Part shown: positions 29,017 through 39,288 of the stretch, one piece after another
Layout: every line of letters starts with the position of its first letter
How positions within the stretch are numbered: position 1 is the first letter of the stretch
Assembly: GCA_945864585.1 (NCBI GenBank)
Contig: CAMBCF010000002.1
Location: 31,570 to 95,569, forward strand
Reading direction: 5' to 3'
DNA from: Bordetella parapertussis
GTDB taxonomy: Bacteria; Pseudomonadota; Gammaproteobacteria; Burkholderiales; SG8-41
Length of the DNA stretch: 64,000 bases
Made by a program: the position numbers and the translations under genes
The notes under the pieces: generated by a model
What the model was told of the DNA's origin: nothing
Databases searched by the model: none
Seen by the model: only the letters and a program-made list of their open reading frames with translations

Positions 29017-30002
29017 TCACTGCACGCGTATCCCGGCCTCCTTCGCGACGCCGGTCCATTTCCTCACCTCATCGTTGATGAACTTGCGTAATTCGGCGGG
29101 CGACACGATGCGAATCTCGGCTGCCTCGGTGGCGAGCAGTTTTTGCGTTTCGGGCTGCCTGAGAACGGCTGTGATCTCGCGGTGCAGCTTGTCGAGCACG
29201 GTGCCGGGCGTGCGGGCCGGCGCGGAGACGCCCCACCAGACAGCGACTTCGTAACCGGGGTAGCCGGCCTCGGCGACGGTCGGGATGTCCGGCAGAACCG
29301 CGAGGCGTTGCGCCGCACCGACCGCCAGCATCCTGATCCTGCCGGCGCGAACATTGGGCAGCACCTGCGTTACCGAGGTGAACATCACCGGCACGTGTCC
29401 CGACATTACGTCTATCATCGCCAGCCCACCGCCCTTGTAGGGGACGTGCGCGAGGTCGATGCCGGCGATCTTCTTGAACAGCTCCCCGCCAAAATAGTTG
29501 AATCCGCCAACGCCGGTCGAGGCGTAGTTGATTGCTCCAGGGTTTGCCCGCGCGCGATCCACCAGTTCGCGCAGCGAGCCGATGCCGGACGCGGGGAAAA
29601 CCACCAGCGAGTTCGGCGACGATCCGATCATGGAGATCGGGTCGAACGACTTTTCCACGTCGTAGGGCAGCGGCCGTGCCGCGGCGTTCATCACGTAAGA
29701 CGTGGAAATCATGAGCAGGGTGTAGCCGTCCGCAGGCGCGTTGGCAACCATTTCGGCGCCGATGATGCCGGTCGCGCCGCTGGGTTGTCGATCACCATCT
29801 GCGTGCCCAAGCGTTCAGTGAGCCTGGCGCCGAGGAAGCGCCCCACCATGTCTATGCTGCCTCCCGGCGGGAACGGGATGACCCAACGGATAGGCTTATT
29901 CGGAAATTCGCCGGCCCGCGACCGTTCGGCAGCATACACTGCCGGCAACGAGGCTGCGAGTAAGGCAAGTACAGCGACTATCGACCGGCTGAGCCGCTTC
30001 AT
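29017..30002 (-). pseudogene. Bug/TctC-family substrate-binding protein split by a frameshift near 29785
   Basis: ORF 29709..30002 covers signal peptide to MVIDNPAARP; ORF 29017..29751 continues MVANAPADGYTLLM...; a 1-nt change in the aacccagcggc tract restores N-P-S-G-A-T-G-I-I-G-A-E. Confidence 0.9.
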
Positions 30003-30126
30003 ATGAACGCCTCCTGGTGATGACGCCTTACCCTGACGGCGACTTATTTTGAGGCAGCATAGGCCGCATGGTTGTTAAGGTCAAATACTGTAGTGCCAGT
30101 CCGTATCTGCTGCAGATTTGCAATGC

Positions 30127-31113
30127 TCACTCAGGCGTGTACCCGGAAACCCTCACCACCTCAGCCCATCGCGCGATCTCGCGCCGGATATGTTGCGCGA
30201 ACGCCTCGGGAGTCACGCCGCCGGGTTCCGATCCCTCGGCAAGTAAACGATCCTGCAATTCCCGGGTCCCGAGTATGCTTTTGATCTCGGCGTGCAGGAC
30301 GCGAACAATGGCCCGCGGCGTACCCGCCGGTACCACCAGCCCCTGCCAGGACGTCACGTCGAACTGCGCAAGCCCGACCTCCGTCATCGTCGGCACGGCA
30401 CTGGCTGTTGCAATCCGCCGCTTCGAAGTGACCGCATGCGCCCGCAGCTTGCCGCTGCCAAGATACGGGATCGCGCCGGGCGGCTGCTGCAGGCTCATCT
30501 GCACCTGTCCCGCGATGAGATCGGTGAGTGCGGGTCCGGCTCCCTTGTAGGGGATGTGCACGACCTTGAGGCCGGTCTGCGACAGAAACAGTTCCATCAT
30601 CAGATGCGAGGCGCCGCCAGTGCCCGAGGACGCGTAGTTGAGTTGTCCCGGCTTTGCCCTGACCAGCGTTATAAATTCGCCGTACGAGGCTGCCGCAACC
30701 GATGGGTGCGTTACCAGGAACATGGGCGAGATCGCCGTCAGGGTCACCGGCGCGAAATCCCTGAGCGGATCGTAGGGAAGCGTGCGAAAGGTGCTGACAT
30801 TGGTCGCCAGCGTACTGATGGTGCCGAAGAAAAGTGTATGACCGTCCGCGGCGGACCGGGCCGCCATGGCCGCGGCGATATTGCCGCCCCCGCCTGCGCG
30901 ATTGTCCACCACCACCTGTTGTCCAAGGCGTTCGGACAACTTCGCGCTGATGGTGCGGGCCATGATGTCAGTGGCGCCGCCGGGCGCGAATGGGACGAGC
31001 GCCCGAATGGGACGCAACGGATAGCCCTCGGCCGCCGCAAGCACAGTAGTCTCAATGGCAGCCAGCAGCGCGACCACCCCGCAGACGATTGCCCGGCTTG
31101 TTGCAGCCTTCAT
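30127..31113 (-). CDS. Bug/TctC-family substrate-binding protein
   Basis: YPLRPIRALVPFAPGGATDIMARTISAKLSERLGQQVVVDNRAGGGGNIAAAMAARSAADGHTLFF. Confidence 0.96.
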   Translation of the reverse strand: MKAATSRAIVCGVVALLAAIETTVLAAAEGYPLRPIRALVPFAPGGATDIMARTISAKLSERLGQQVVVDNRAGGGGNIAAAMAARSAADGHTLFFGTISTLATNVSTFRTLPYDPLRDFAPVTLTAISPMFLVTHPSVAAASYGEFITLVRAKPGQLNYASSGTGGASHLMMELFLSQTGLKVVHIPYKGAGPALTDLIAGQVQMSLQQPPGAIPYLGSGKLRAHAVTSKRRIATASAVPTMTEVGLAQFDVTSWQGLVVPAGTPRAIVRVLHAEIKSILGTRELQDRLLAEGSEPGGVTPEAFAQHIRREIARWAEVVRVSGYTPE

Positions 31114-31209
31114 GAATTTGCCTCCATCCTTGAATTATCTTTGACCCAATAGTCAGGCGAATGACGATTCGCCGGGCGCAGGGATAGAGTGCCGTTTGGT
31201 GAAAAACTT

Positions 31210-32175
31210 TTATTCAACACGCAGTCCGGCACTGCGCACCACTTGCGCCCATTTCCTGATTTCAGATTTCACGAAGGCAGTGAATTGCGCCGGTGTGTTA
31301 CCCACGCCTTCCGCACCCATGCCCGACAAACGTTCCTTGATGTCCGCAGCCGCGAGCGCCTTTACCGTTTCGGTGTGCAGTCTCGACACTATCGCGTTCG
31401 GCGTCGCGGCAGGCAGGAATAATCCGTTCCAGCCGACGATTTCATATCCCTTCAATCCTGATTCGTCCAGCGTAGGCACTTCGGGCACCAGCGTGGAACG
31501 CTTGAGACCGCTGATCGCGAGTACGCGCAATTTACCGGACTTTACAAACGGCAGCGTGCTGGGAATATTTTCCAGCATCAGTTGCAACTGGCCACCGATC
31601 AGATCGGCGAGCGCCGGCCCGCCGCCCTTGTACGGCACGTGGGTCATTTGCAGTCCGGCCATCGATTTGAGCATTTCTCCAGCAAGGTGCGGCGTGGTGC
31701 CCGGGCCGCCGGAGCCGAAGTTGAATTTGCCGGGATTGGCTTTTGCGTGCGCGATAAAATCCTTGAGCGACTTCACCGGTAGCGACGGATGCACCACCAG
31801 TATCAGCGGCGCGGAAGCCACCAGACTCACCGGCGCGAGATCCTTCACGGTATCGTAGGGCAGTTTCTTGTGCAGACTCGGGTTCACCGCCAGCGTGAGG
31901 CTCATCATCAGCAGCGTGTAACCGTCGGGCGCCGCCTTCGCCGCGATATCGGTGCCGATGATGCCGCTGGCGCCGCCGCGATTGTCAATGATCACCTGCT
32001 GCCCGAGGCTTTCGGAAAACTTCTGCCCGATGATGCGTGCCATGATGTCGTTCGAGCCGCCCGGTGCGAACGGCACGATCAGCCGCAGCGGTTTATTCGG
32101 ATAGGCCTGGGCTGAGCCTGTCGAACTGACACACATTAATAGCGCGACTGCACACAAACGCAACACGGAAACCAT
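31210..32175 (-). CDS. Bug/TctC-family substrate-binding protein
   Basis: YPNKPLRLIVPFAPGGSNDIMARIIGQKFSESLGQQVIIDNRGGASGIIGTDIAAKAAPDGYTLLM; start at MVSVLRLCAVALLM. Confidence 0.96.
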   Translation of the reverse strand: MVSVLRLCAVALLMCVSSTGSAQAYPNKPLRLIVPFAPGGSNDIMARIIGQKFSESLGQQVIIDNRGGASGIIGTDIAAKAAPDGYTLLMMSLTLAVNPSLHKKLPYDTVKDLAPVSLVASAPLILVVHPSLPVKSLKDFIAHAKANPGKFNFGSGGPGTTPHLAGEMLKSMAGLQMTHVPYKGGGPALADLIGGQLQLMLENIPSTLPFVKSGKLRVLAISGLKRSTLVPEVPTLDESGLKGYEIVGWNGLFLPAATPNAIVSRLHTETVKALAAADIKERLSGMGAEGVGNTPAQFTAFVKSEIRKWAQVVRSAGLRVE

Positions 32176-32253
32176 GGCTATCCTCGCGAGATGGAATACT
32201 CTATAGTCGAATTTTACAGCTAACCACGATGTTATAAAGGCACACTTGATCTC

Positions 32254-33258
32254 ATGCAAAAAGGCGCACACATGATTTCGCATATCACTTTCAAAATTCT
32301 TGCACTGACTGCAGCATTGGCCGGCATCCCCATGGCGCACGCCGCATCTGTGGAAGTGGACAAGTACCCCACCAAGCCGGTGCGCTTCATCGCGCCCTTT
32401 GTCCCCGGCGGCGGCACTGACATCACCTCTCGCGCCATTGCCGCGAAACTGACGGAACGCTGGGGACAACAGGTCATCGTCGACAATCGTGCCGGTGCCG
32501 CCGGTGCGATTGGTGTCGAGCTTACCGCCACTGCAGCACCCGACGGCTACACCATCTGCCTGATCTCGGCTTCGCATTCGGTTAATTCGGCGACCAACCC
32601 GAAACTGCCGTATGATCTCACCCGGGACCTGCAGGCAATTTCTCAGGCCACATCGTTATTCTACGTCATGTACCTGCACCCTTCCGTGCCGGCAAAGTCA
32701 GTAGGCGAACTCATAACTTATGCCAAGGCCAATCCGAACAAACTTAATTTTGGTTCATCCGGCACCGGTGGCCTGCAACATTTCGCGGGAGAAATGTTTA
32801 ATTTTCTCGGAGGTGTAAAGATCGTGCACATACCGTACAAGGGTGGCGCCGCGGCGACCACCGATGCCCTCGCCGGCAACATTCAGGTCGGCTTTGGAAC
32901 CCTGCTCAGCTCGCGCGCTCACTTCAAGTCGGGGCGCTTGCGGCCGCTTGCCATCAGCGCAAAACAACGCTCGCCCACAGCGCCCGAGTATCCCACCATC
33001 GCCGAAGCCGGGCTGCCCGGCTATGAAGTCGACCAGTGGTACGGCATCATTACCTCAGCGAAAGTGCCGCGAGCTCTGGTCGATAAACTTGCGGTGGCTG
33101 TCGCGGAAGCGGTGAAATCACCGGAAACCGCGCAGCGCTTGAGCGGCGAAGGATCCCTACCCGTCGGCAGCACGCCGGATCAATTCAGCGCGCATATCAG
33201 GAGCGAAATCGCCAAGTGGCGCAAGCTCGCAAAGGATGCCGGGCTGGTGCTGCATTGA
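32254..33258 (+). CDS. Bug/TctC-family substrate-binding protein
   Basis: YPTKPVRFIAPFVPGGGTDITSRAIAAKLTERWGQQVIVDNRAGAAGAIGVELTATAAPDGYTICL. Confidence 0.96.
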   Translation: MQKGAHMISHITFKILALTAALAGIPMAHAASVEVDKYPTKPVRFIAPFVPGGGTDITSRAIAAKLTERWGQQVIVDNRAGAAGAIGVELTATAAPDGYTICLISASHSVNSATNPKLPYDLTRDLQAISQATSLFYVMYLHPSVPAKSVGELITYAKANPNKLNFGSSGTGGLQHFAGEMFNFLGGVKIVHIPYKGGAAATTDALAGNIQVGFGTLLSSRAHFKSGRLRPLAISAKQRSPTAPEYPTIAEAGLPGYEVDQWYGIITSAKVPRALVDKLAVAVAEAVKSPETAQRLSGEGSLPVGSTPDQFSAHIRSEIAKWRKLAKDAGLVLH

Positions 33259-33298
33259 GGCTGCATTGAGGCTCAAAAGGGGGCAGCTCCAGGTCTCT

Positions 33299-33386
33299 CG
33301 TGGGCAAAACGCTCTTTGTTTTGCCCACGCCGTCGAACGTGGGCCAAGCTGCGGCGCGTGGGCACAAAGAGCGTGCCCACCCTTGC
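33299..33386. repeat. Inverted repeats built on gtgggcaaaacg...ttttgcccac and cgtgggcacaaagagcgtgcccac
   Basis: Same motif as 51417-51487. Confidence 0.75.
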
Positions 33387-33392
33387 CATGCA

Positions 33393-34784
33393 ATGCAACA
33401 GGAGGAACCCGTAGTGTCTGAGCGTAGCGCACCGCCTTATCTCACCACTCTCGCGCATTTCGCCGCCGACACGCGGCTCAACGACATCCGTGTGAGCGCG
33501 CGCGAGCGAGCGCGCTGGGTGATTGCGGATTCGATCCCGGTCATTGCCGCGGGCATGCAACAGCCGGAAATGCAGGCGTTCGTCACGCGCCAGTTGGCAG
33601 GGGCAGCGCCGGGCGCCGCGTGGGTGATCGGCGCCGGCAAGCGCGCCGGCGCGCTCGATGCGGCGCTGTTGAACGGCACCGCCGGCACCTGGCTGGAACT
33701 CGACGAGGGCAACCTGTTCGCGAAAGGGCATCCGGGGATACAGGTGGTGCCGGCGGCGGTCGCGCTGGCGCAGGAGTGTGGTTACAGCGGCGCGGAAGTG
33801 CTGCGGGCGGTCGCTCTCGGCTACGAGGTGTCGGCACGCATCAGCCGCGCGGCGCAGATGCGGCTGGTAGTGCACCCACACGGCACTTACGGCGTCATCG
33901 GCGCGGCCGTTGCGGCCGGTGTGCTGAAGCGCTTCAACGCCGCACAAATGCTGGAGCTCATCAATTGCGCCTCGACCATGGGCATGGCGAGCAGCCGCCT
34001 GACGCTACTCGACGGCGCGACTGTGCGCAACATCTTCACCGGACATTCGGGCTACATGGGACTCACCGCGGCACGGCTGGTCGAGTGCGGGTTCACCGGT
34101 GAAATCGACGGCGTGGGCAATGTCTACGGCAAGGGCGTGTACTCAGATAAATTCGATCCGCAGCAAGTGGTCGCAGGGCTTGGTTCCGAATGGCTGATCG
34201 CACAAAGCTACTTCAAGCTGCACCCGATAGGACGTTATGCGCACTCTGCCATCGACGCGCTTGAAGACCTGCTCGCGAAAGTGCCCGGCGGCACACTCGC
34301 CGCCGATGGGGTGGAGCGCATAGAAGTCAGAGCCTACATGCTGGCGGCGAGCCTTGCCGGCAAAAACATCGTTTCGAGTTTTGGCGCGCGGTTTTCGGTA
34401 CCGTTTGCACTGGCAAGCATTCTGTATCACGGCCGCTCGGGATTAAACAGTTTTGATGACGCAGCCGTGGCTAATCCGCAGGTGCAGGCGCTGGTGCAGC
34501 GCGTCGACCTGCGCGAGGAGCCGTCGTTTACCGCGCGTTATCCGCAGGAGCAGCCGGTCACCGTGCGCATCGTGATGAAAAATGGCGCGGTGTATGACGG
34601 GCGCTGCACAGTCACCAAGGGTGAACCGGCGAATCCACACACAGACGCGGACCTGACCGGAAAATTTTTCGAACTGGGCGAGCCAGTATGGGGAAAGCCT
34701 GCAACGCAACAACTCTTTGACCGGCTCATGCGAGTGGAAGACGTAGACGATTTTCGGGCCTTTGCAGGCGAGATGGTGTTGTGA
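33393..34784 (+). CDS. MmgE/PrpD family protein
   Basis: LNGTAGTWLELDEGNLFAKGHPGIQVVPAAVALAQECG, HPHGTYGVIGAAVAAGVLKRFNAAQMLELINCASTMGMASS. Confidence 0.94.
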   Translation: MQQEEPVVSERSAPPYLTTLAHFAADTRLNDIRVSARERARWVIADSIPVIAAGMQQPEMQAFVTRQLAGAAPGAAWVIGAGKRAGALDAALLNGTAGTWLELDEGNLFAKGHPGIQVVPAAVALAQECGYSGAEVLRAVALGYEVSARISRAAQMRLVVHPHGTYGVIGAAVAAGVLKRFNAAQMLELINCASTMGMASSRLTLLDGATVRNIFTGHSGYMGLTAARLVECGFTGEIDGVGNVYGKGVYSDKFDPQQVVAGLGSEWLIAQSYFKLHPIGRYAHSAIDALEDLLAKVPGGTLAADGVERIEVRAYMLAASLAGKNIVSSFGARFSVPFALASILYHGRSGLNSFDDAAVANPQVQALVQRVDLREEPSFTARYPQEQPVTVRIVMKNGAVYDGRCTVTKGEPANPHTDADLTGKFFELGEPVWGKPATQQLFDRLMRVEDVDDFRAFAGEMVL

Positions 34785-34832
34785 AGGGGCGATTCAAACT
34801 GATTTGAAAACATAGCAATTTATACAAAGTAG

Positions 34833-34970
34833 CTCCTTCCCCTTCAGGGGGAAGGCGGGGATGGGGGTGGGGTGACGACAGGTAGATTACCCTGCCGCTG
34901 AGTAACCCCACCCCCATCCTAACCTTCTGCTACGCTACAAGCGTGCCTTTGCCCCTGAAGGGGAAGGAAC
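34833..34970. repeat. Dispersed palindromic repeat (tccttccccttcagggggaagg ... cccctgaaggggaagga)
   Basis: Inverted arms and internal ggggtgggg / ccccacccc. Confidence 0.8.
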
Positions 34971-35012
34971 TTACCGCGCTCATATTGTGAGATTCAATCA
35001 AGGGTGAACACC

Positions 35013-35987
35013 ATGAACACATTTCGATTCGGCGTGGCGATTGCCGCACTCGCTTTTGGAGCCATCACTGCGCACCACGCTGCCGCGCAAAAGTATCCCG
35101 AGAAAACCGTGCGCATCGTCGTGCCGTTCACGCCGGGTGGCGGCACCGATGTGTTTGCGCGCATCCTCGGACAGCGCCTGTCCGAAGTCTACGGCCAGCA
35201 ATTCATCGTTGATAACCGTCCCGGCGCGGGTTCGACCATAGGCACCGAGTTCGTCGCGCGCGCCGCGGGCGATGGTTATACGCTGCTGATGACTTCGGCT
35301 TCGTTTTCCTTCACGCCGGGTCTTTATCCGAAGCTGCGCTACGACTCGCTCAGGGATTTCGCCGCGCTGTCGCAAGTGGTGCGCGTGCCGCATGTGATCA
35401 CAGTGCTGCCGTCGCTGCCGGTGAAAGATATTCAGGATTTTGTCCGCCTCGCGCGCGAACGGCCCGGCCAGGTGCTCTATGCCTCGGCGGGACCGGGGAG
35501 CGCCATGCATCTGGCGGGCGCGCTGTTTGCGGTGGTAACCAAAACACAACTTGGGCACGTGCCGTATAAGGGCGGCCCACAAACCGCGACCGCGGTGATG
35601 AGCGGCGAGGCCACGGTCGCGTTCAACACCCCGGAAACCGTGTTGGGCCTGATACGCGCAAAGCGGCTGCGGGCACTTGCGGTATCGACGCGCGAACGCG
35701 CAGCGGCGTTGCCCGAGGTGCCGACAGCGATTGAAGCCGGGTTCAGGGATTACGAAGCCGTCGGCTGGTTCGGCATGTTCGCGCCTTCCAACACGCCCGC
35801 AGCGGTAGTCGAACAGTTGAGCGGTGATATTGCGAAGGCGATGGCGACGCCGGCGATACGCGAGCGCGCCATGCAGGAAGGTGCGACGCCAGTCGGCAAC
35901 ACGCCGGCCCAGTTCGACCGTTTTGTGCGCGACGAAATCGCCAAATGGACGCGCATTATCCGCGACGCGGGTATCAAACTTGAATAA
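35013..35987 (+). CDS. Bug/TctC-family substrate-binding protein
   Basis: YPEKTVRIVVPFTPGGGTDVFARILGQRLSEVYGQQFIVDNRPGAGSTIGTEFVARAAGDGYTLLM. Confidence 0.96.
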   Translation: MNTFRFGVAIAALAFGAITAHHAAAQKYPEKTVRIVVPFTPGGGTDVFARILGQRLSEVYGQQFIVDNRPGAGSTIGTEFVARAAGDGYTLLMTSASFSFTPGLYPKLRYDSLRDFAALSQVVRVPHVITVLPSLPVKDIQDFVRLARERPGQVLYASAGPGSAMHLAGALFAVVTKTQLGHVPYKGGPQTATAVMSGEATVAFNTPETVLGLIRAKRLRALAVSTRERAAALPEVPTAIEAGFRDYEAVGWFGMFAPSNTPAAVVEQLSGDIAKAMATPAIRERAMQEGATPVGNTPAQFDRFVRDEIAKWTRIIRDAGIKLE

Positions 35988-35996
35988 ACCAGTTGC

Positions 35997-36105
35997 TGTA
36001 GGTTGGGCTGCAAAGCCCAACACGCTCGGGGATACACAGAGGCCGTTGCTTTATCGCCGACGTTTGTGTTGGGCTTCGCAGGCTCAGCGCCAACCTACAG
36101 TTGCT
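35997..36105. repeat. Inverted repeat, gtaggttgggctgcaaagcccaac ... gttgggcttcgcaggctcagcgccaacctac
   Basis: Third copy of the family at 19416 and 24457. Confidence 0.85.
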
Positions 36106-36142
36106 TGTTAAGTGCCGGAGTACGGTTTTCCGGAAAGGTAGT

Positions 36143-37489
36143 ATGGGACAACAAATAGAGACGCTCGCGAGGTTTGCAGCAGAAACGCGCTGGGAAGACA
36201 TTCCCGCGCCGGTTCAGCGGCATACCAAACTGGTGTTGCTCGACACGCTCGGCGTCATTCTTGCGGGTTCAGTGCGGCCTGAAGTCGCACAGGTGCGCGA
36301 ACGATTGTCCGCCACTGCAGGCACGGGTGCTGCCGTGTATGCGCGCGGCTGGCCTACGCAAGACCCGCGCACCGCTGCGCTGCTCAACGGCATTGCCGGC
36401 CGCGCGATTGAATTGTGCGAAGGACTGCGTCTGGTCAGCGGTCAGGCCGCGATGCAAATTCTGCCCGGCATACTTTCGGTGGGCGAGCATGCGGGCGCGA
36501 GCGGCAAGACATTATTGACGGCGCTGGCGCTCGGCTACGATGTCACCGCGCGGCTGGGCATGGCATTTACGCCGCGTCCGCTGGCGCACCAGAATGGCCA
36601 AGCCATGTTGCTAGCCGCTGCCGCCGCAGGTGCGCGCATGCGCGGGCTCGACGCGGCGGGCGTGAGCCGCGCCATGCGTATTTCAGCGGTGCTGATGATG
36701 ACGCCCAGCTACATGAATACCGGCGCAGGCGCGACGGCGCTCAATATCGCCGGCGGCATGAGCGGATTTGCCGGTGCGTTGGCGCCCGATCTCGCACTGG
36801 CCGGCATCGAGGCGCAGGAAAATGCGATTGAAGAAGCGTTAAGCCAGCTGGTTGGTGACGGCTTTAATCCCGACCATCTGCTCGACGCACTCGGCACACG
36901 CTGGGAAATCATGCGCAATTATTTCTGCCTGTATGCGTGCTGCAATCCGATTCATCCCGCGCTCGATGTATTGAAAGCTGCACTCGCCGAGTTGCGTCCG
37001 CGCGCAGAGGAGATCGAGCGCATCGAGTTTGCGACCTATCGCTTTGCGTCGGTGATGCGCAATCCCAATCCGCCAAATTATTTTGCCTCGAAGTATTCGC
37101 TGCCGCACGCGGCGGCGGTGATGGTAGTCAGGGGCAAGGCGGAGCACAGTGACATCGACGACAGTGCGTTGCTCGATCCGGCGATAACTGCGCTGCGACA
37201 GCGTGTGCACGTCGCCGAAGATCCGGCAATGAGTGCGCTCGCGCCGCGCCTGCGCCCCGCGCGGGTTACCGTGACTTTAAAGGATGGGCGCAAGGCCACG
37301 CACGCCTGCGAGAGTCACGAAGGCGACTTCAATCGGCCGTACCCGGAATCGGTACTGCGCGGCAAGTTTCGTATGTTGGCCGGCTACGTGCTTACGCCTG
37401 AAGGCGTGACCCAGGCCGAACAAGCGGTAGACCGTAGCGAGGAATGGAGCAGCGTGGCAGAATTCACGGCGCTGCTACGCATGACATAA
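36143..37489 (+). CDS. MmgE/PrpD family protein
   Basis: ETLARFAAETRWEDIPAPVQRHTKLVLLDTLGVILAGS, LLNGIAGRAIELCEG, YFASKYSLPHAAAVMVV. Confidence 0.95.
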   Translation: MGQQIETLARFAAETRWEDIPAPVQRHTKLVLLDTLGVILAGSVRPEVAQVRERLSATAGTGAAVYARGWPTQDPRTAALLNGIAGRAIELCEGLRLVSGQAAMQILPGILSVGEHAGASGKTLLTALALGYDVTARLGMAFTPRPLAHQNGQAMLLAAAAAGARMRGLDAAGVSRAMRISAVLMMTPSYMNTGAGATALNIAGGMSGFAGALAPDLALAGIEAQENAIEEALSQLVGDGFNPDHLLDALGTRWEIMRNYFCLYACCNPIHPALDVLKAALAELRPRAEEIERIEFATYRFASVMRNPNPPNYFASKYSLPHAAAVMVVRGKAEHSDIDDSALLDPAITALRQRVHVAEDPAMSALAPRLRPARVTVTLKDGRKATHACESHEGDFNRPYPESVLRGKFRMLAGYVLTPEGVTQAEQAVDRSEEWSSVAEFTALLRMT

Positions 37490-37516
37490 AAACATCTAAG
37501 AAACAAGGAGCTACTG

Positions 37517-38944
37517 ATGTTCGACTTAGTGATTCGCAGTGACAAAATAGTGACGCCTTCAGGCGTCACCGCGTGTGACCTGGCGATTCAGGGCGAGAAG
37601 ATTGTGGCGCTGGGCGCTGCCGGTTCATTCGGCGCGGAGAGTGCCAGGCGTGTGATCGACGCCACCGGCAAAATCGTCATGCCCGGCGGCATTGATCCGC
37701 ACGTGCATCTGAAGTGGTACTCGCCGCATCCCGACGGTAGCGTGACCTACACCGATCCGCCGTCGGTGGTGGGCCGCGCCGCGTTGTATGGCGGCACCAC
37801 CACCATGATCGACTTCGTGCGCTGGACGCATGGCAAGACCATACAGCAGGCGATCGAAGACCGGCACAAGGACTGGACCGGCCAGTGTCAGTGCGACTAC
37901 AGTTTTCACGTGATGGTCGAGGGCGCGCTGCCACCGGAGATTTTCGGGCAGCTTGCCGAAGTGCTGCGTGCGGGTTATCCGACGGTGAAGCTGTTTACCA
38001 CCGACATCACGCCAAGCCGGCGCGGGCGCATGGTTGATTTCGGCGACATCTGGGAGGTGTTCAAGGTGGTCGCGCAGGAGCACGGCCTGTGCGTCATCCA
38101 CGGCGAGGACAACGACATCGTGATGCACATGTACGACAAACTCATACGCGAAAACCGCACAGGCTTCGAGAATATGGCCGAGGTGCATAACGCCATGTCC
38201 GAAGACCTGTCGTTTCGCCGCGTGTTGGGGCTGGCTAAAAATGTGCCGGGCATCGCGCTCTACTTCATGCATGTGAGTGCTGCGTTCGGCGTGGATGCAA
38301 TACGCGAAGCGCGCGCACGCGGCATGCCGGTGTACGGCGAAACGCTGCATCAATACCTGATGTATACCTCGGAAGATTACAAGCGCCCGAACGGCCAGAT
38401 GTATCACACCTATCCGTCGATCAAGGCGCAGGCCGATCAGAACGCGCTGTGGGCCGGCACGCTCGACCACACCATTCATACGGTGGCGACCGACGAGGTT
38501 TGCTGTTCGCTGAAAGACAAGACCCTGGGCAAGCGCATCGATGACACCACCGGTGGTAACGTCGGGGTGGAGCCGCGTGTGTCGCTGATGTATTCCGAGA
38601 TGGTGGGCCGGCGCGGTTACTCGCTCGAACGTTTCGTCGATCTCATCTCCAGCAATGCGGCAAAAATCATGGGGTTGTATCCGCGCAAAGGCGCGCTTGC
38701 GGTGGGTTCCGACGCCGACATCACCGTGCTGGATGCGTCGCGGCGCTTCACGCTGACCAAAGAGATGCTGCACGAATCCGATTATTCACCGTGGGAAGGG
38801 CACGAAATGCTGGCGTGGCCCTCGACCACGGTGCTGCGCGGCAAGGTGGTGGTTGATGGCGGGCAGTTCTTCGGCGACCTGAAGGACGGCAGGTTTCTGC
38901 CGCGCAAAATTTCCGAAGAAATCCGCAGCGGCGCCATGCTGTGA
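37517..38944 (+). CDS. D-hydantoinase/dihydropyrimidinase-family cyclic amidohydrolase
   Basis: GIDPHVHL metal motif, TVKLFT (candidate carboxylated Lys), HGEDNDI, TLHQYLMYTSEDY, ATDEV with conserved Asp. Confidence 0.94.
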   Translation: MFDLVIRSDKIVTPSGVTACDLAIQGEKIVALGAAGSFGAESARRVIDATGKIVMPGGIDPHVHLKWYSPHPDGSVTYTDPPSVVGRAALYGGTTTMIDFVRWTHGKTIQQAIEDRHKDWTGQCQCDYSFHVMVEGALPPEIFGQLAEVLRAGYPTVKLFTTDITPSRRGRMVDFGDIWEVFKVVAQEHGLCVIHGEDNDIVMHMYDKLIRENRTGFENMAEVHNAMSEDLSFRRVLGLAKNVPGIALYFMHVSAAFGVDAIREARARGMPVYGETLHQYLMYTSEDYKRPNGQMYHTYPSIKAQADQNALWAGTLDHTIHTVATDEVCCSLKDKTLGKRIDDTTGGNVGVEPRVSLMYSEMVGRRGYSLERFVDLISSNAAKIMGLYPRKGALAVGSDADITVLDASRRFTLTKEMLHESDYSPWEGHEMLAWPSTTVLRGKVVVDGGQFFGDLKDGRFLPRKISEEIRSGAML

Positions 38945-39288
38945 GCGGAATACCTGCTGCCGCCGAAGAGGAACGATTGCGCGTTTTTCTCGCCGACAGT
39001 CTTGCGCTATGGCAAGTCGGCGGCACCGTTCAAGCAGGAGACGCGCCGGTCGTTGCGGAGATCCGCGCCAGCAACGGCGCCCTCGTGTGGATCGAGCGCG
39101 CTGCTGATGACACGCCGTTTCGCTGGTGCGCACGCTGGCGCAGTGCGGGAGCTGCGCCCGGCGGCGTGCGTGAGTTGCGGCCACGCGCTTGTGGTTCGCT
39201 GGTGGGGTTGCTCGCTGCGGTGCGCGATGCGCTGGGCGTGGAACGCGGCGCCGCGGTGCGGGTTGTGGCGGCGCCGGAGCAAACATGA
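38941..39288 (+). CDS. Uncharacterised ~115-aa protein between hydantoinase and CobW-like GTPase
   Basis: GTG start overlaps the hydantoinase stop (gtga), and its TGA overlaps the GTPase ATG (atga). ALWQVGGTVQAGDAPVVAEIRASNGALVWIERAADDTPFRWCARWRS. Confidence 0.75.
   Translation: MSGIPAAAEEERLRVFLADSLALWQVGGTVQAGDAPVVAEIRASNGALVWIERAADDTPFRWCARWRSAGAAPGGVRELRPRACGSLVGLLAAVRDALGVERGAAVRVVAAPEQT

Noticed and set aside
34998-36023. 341-aa minus-strand ORF antisense to the Bug gene at 35013
   Set aside because: Shadow ORF; the plus strand has the full Bug signature.
37625-38773. 382-aa minus-strand ORF antisense to the hydantoinase
   Set aside because: No recognisable motifs; shadow of a high-GC gene with strong metal-binding motifs on the plus strand.
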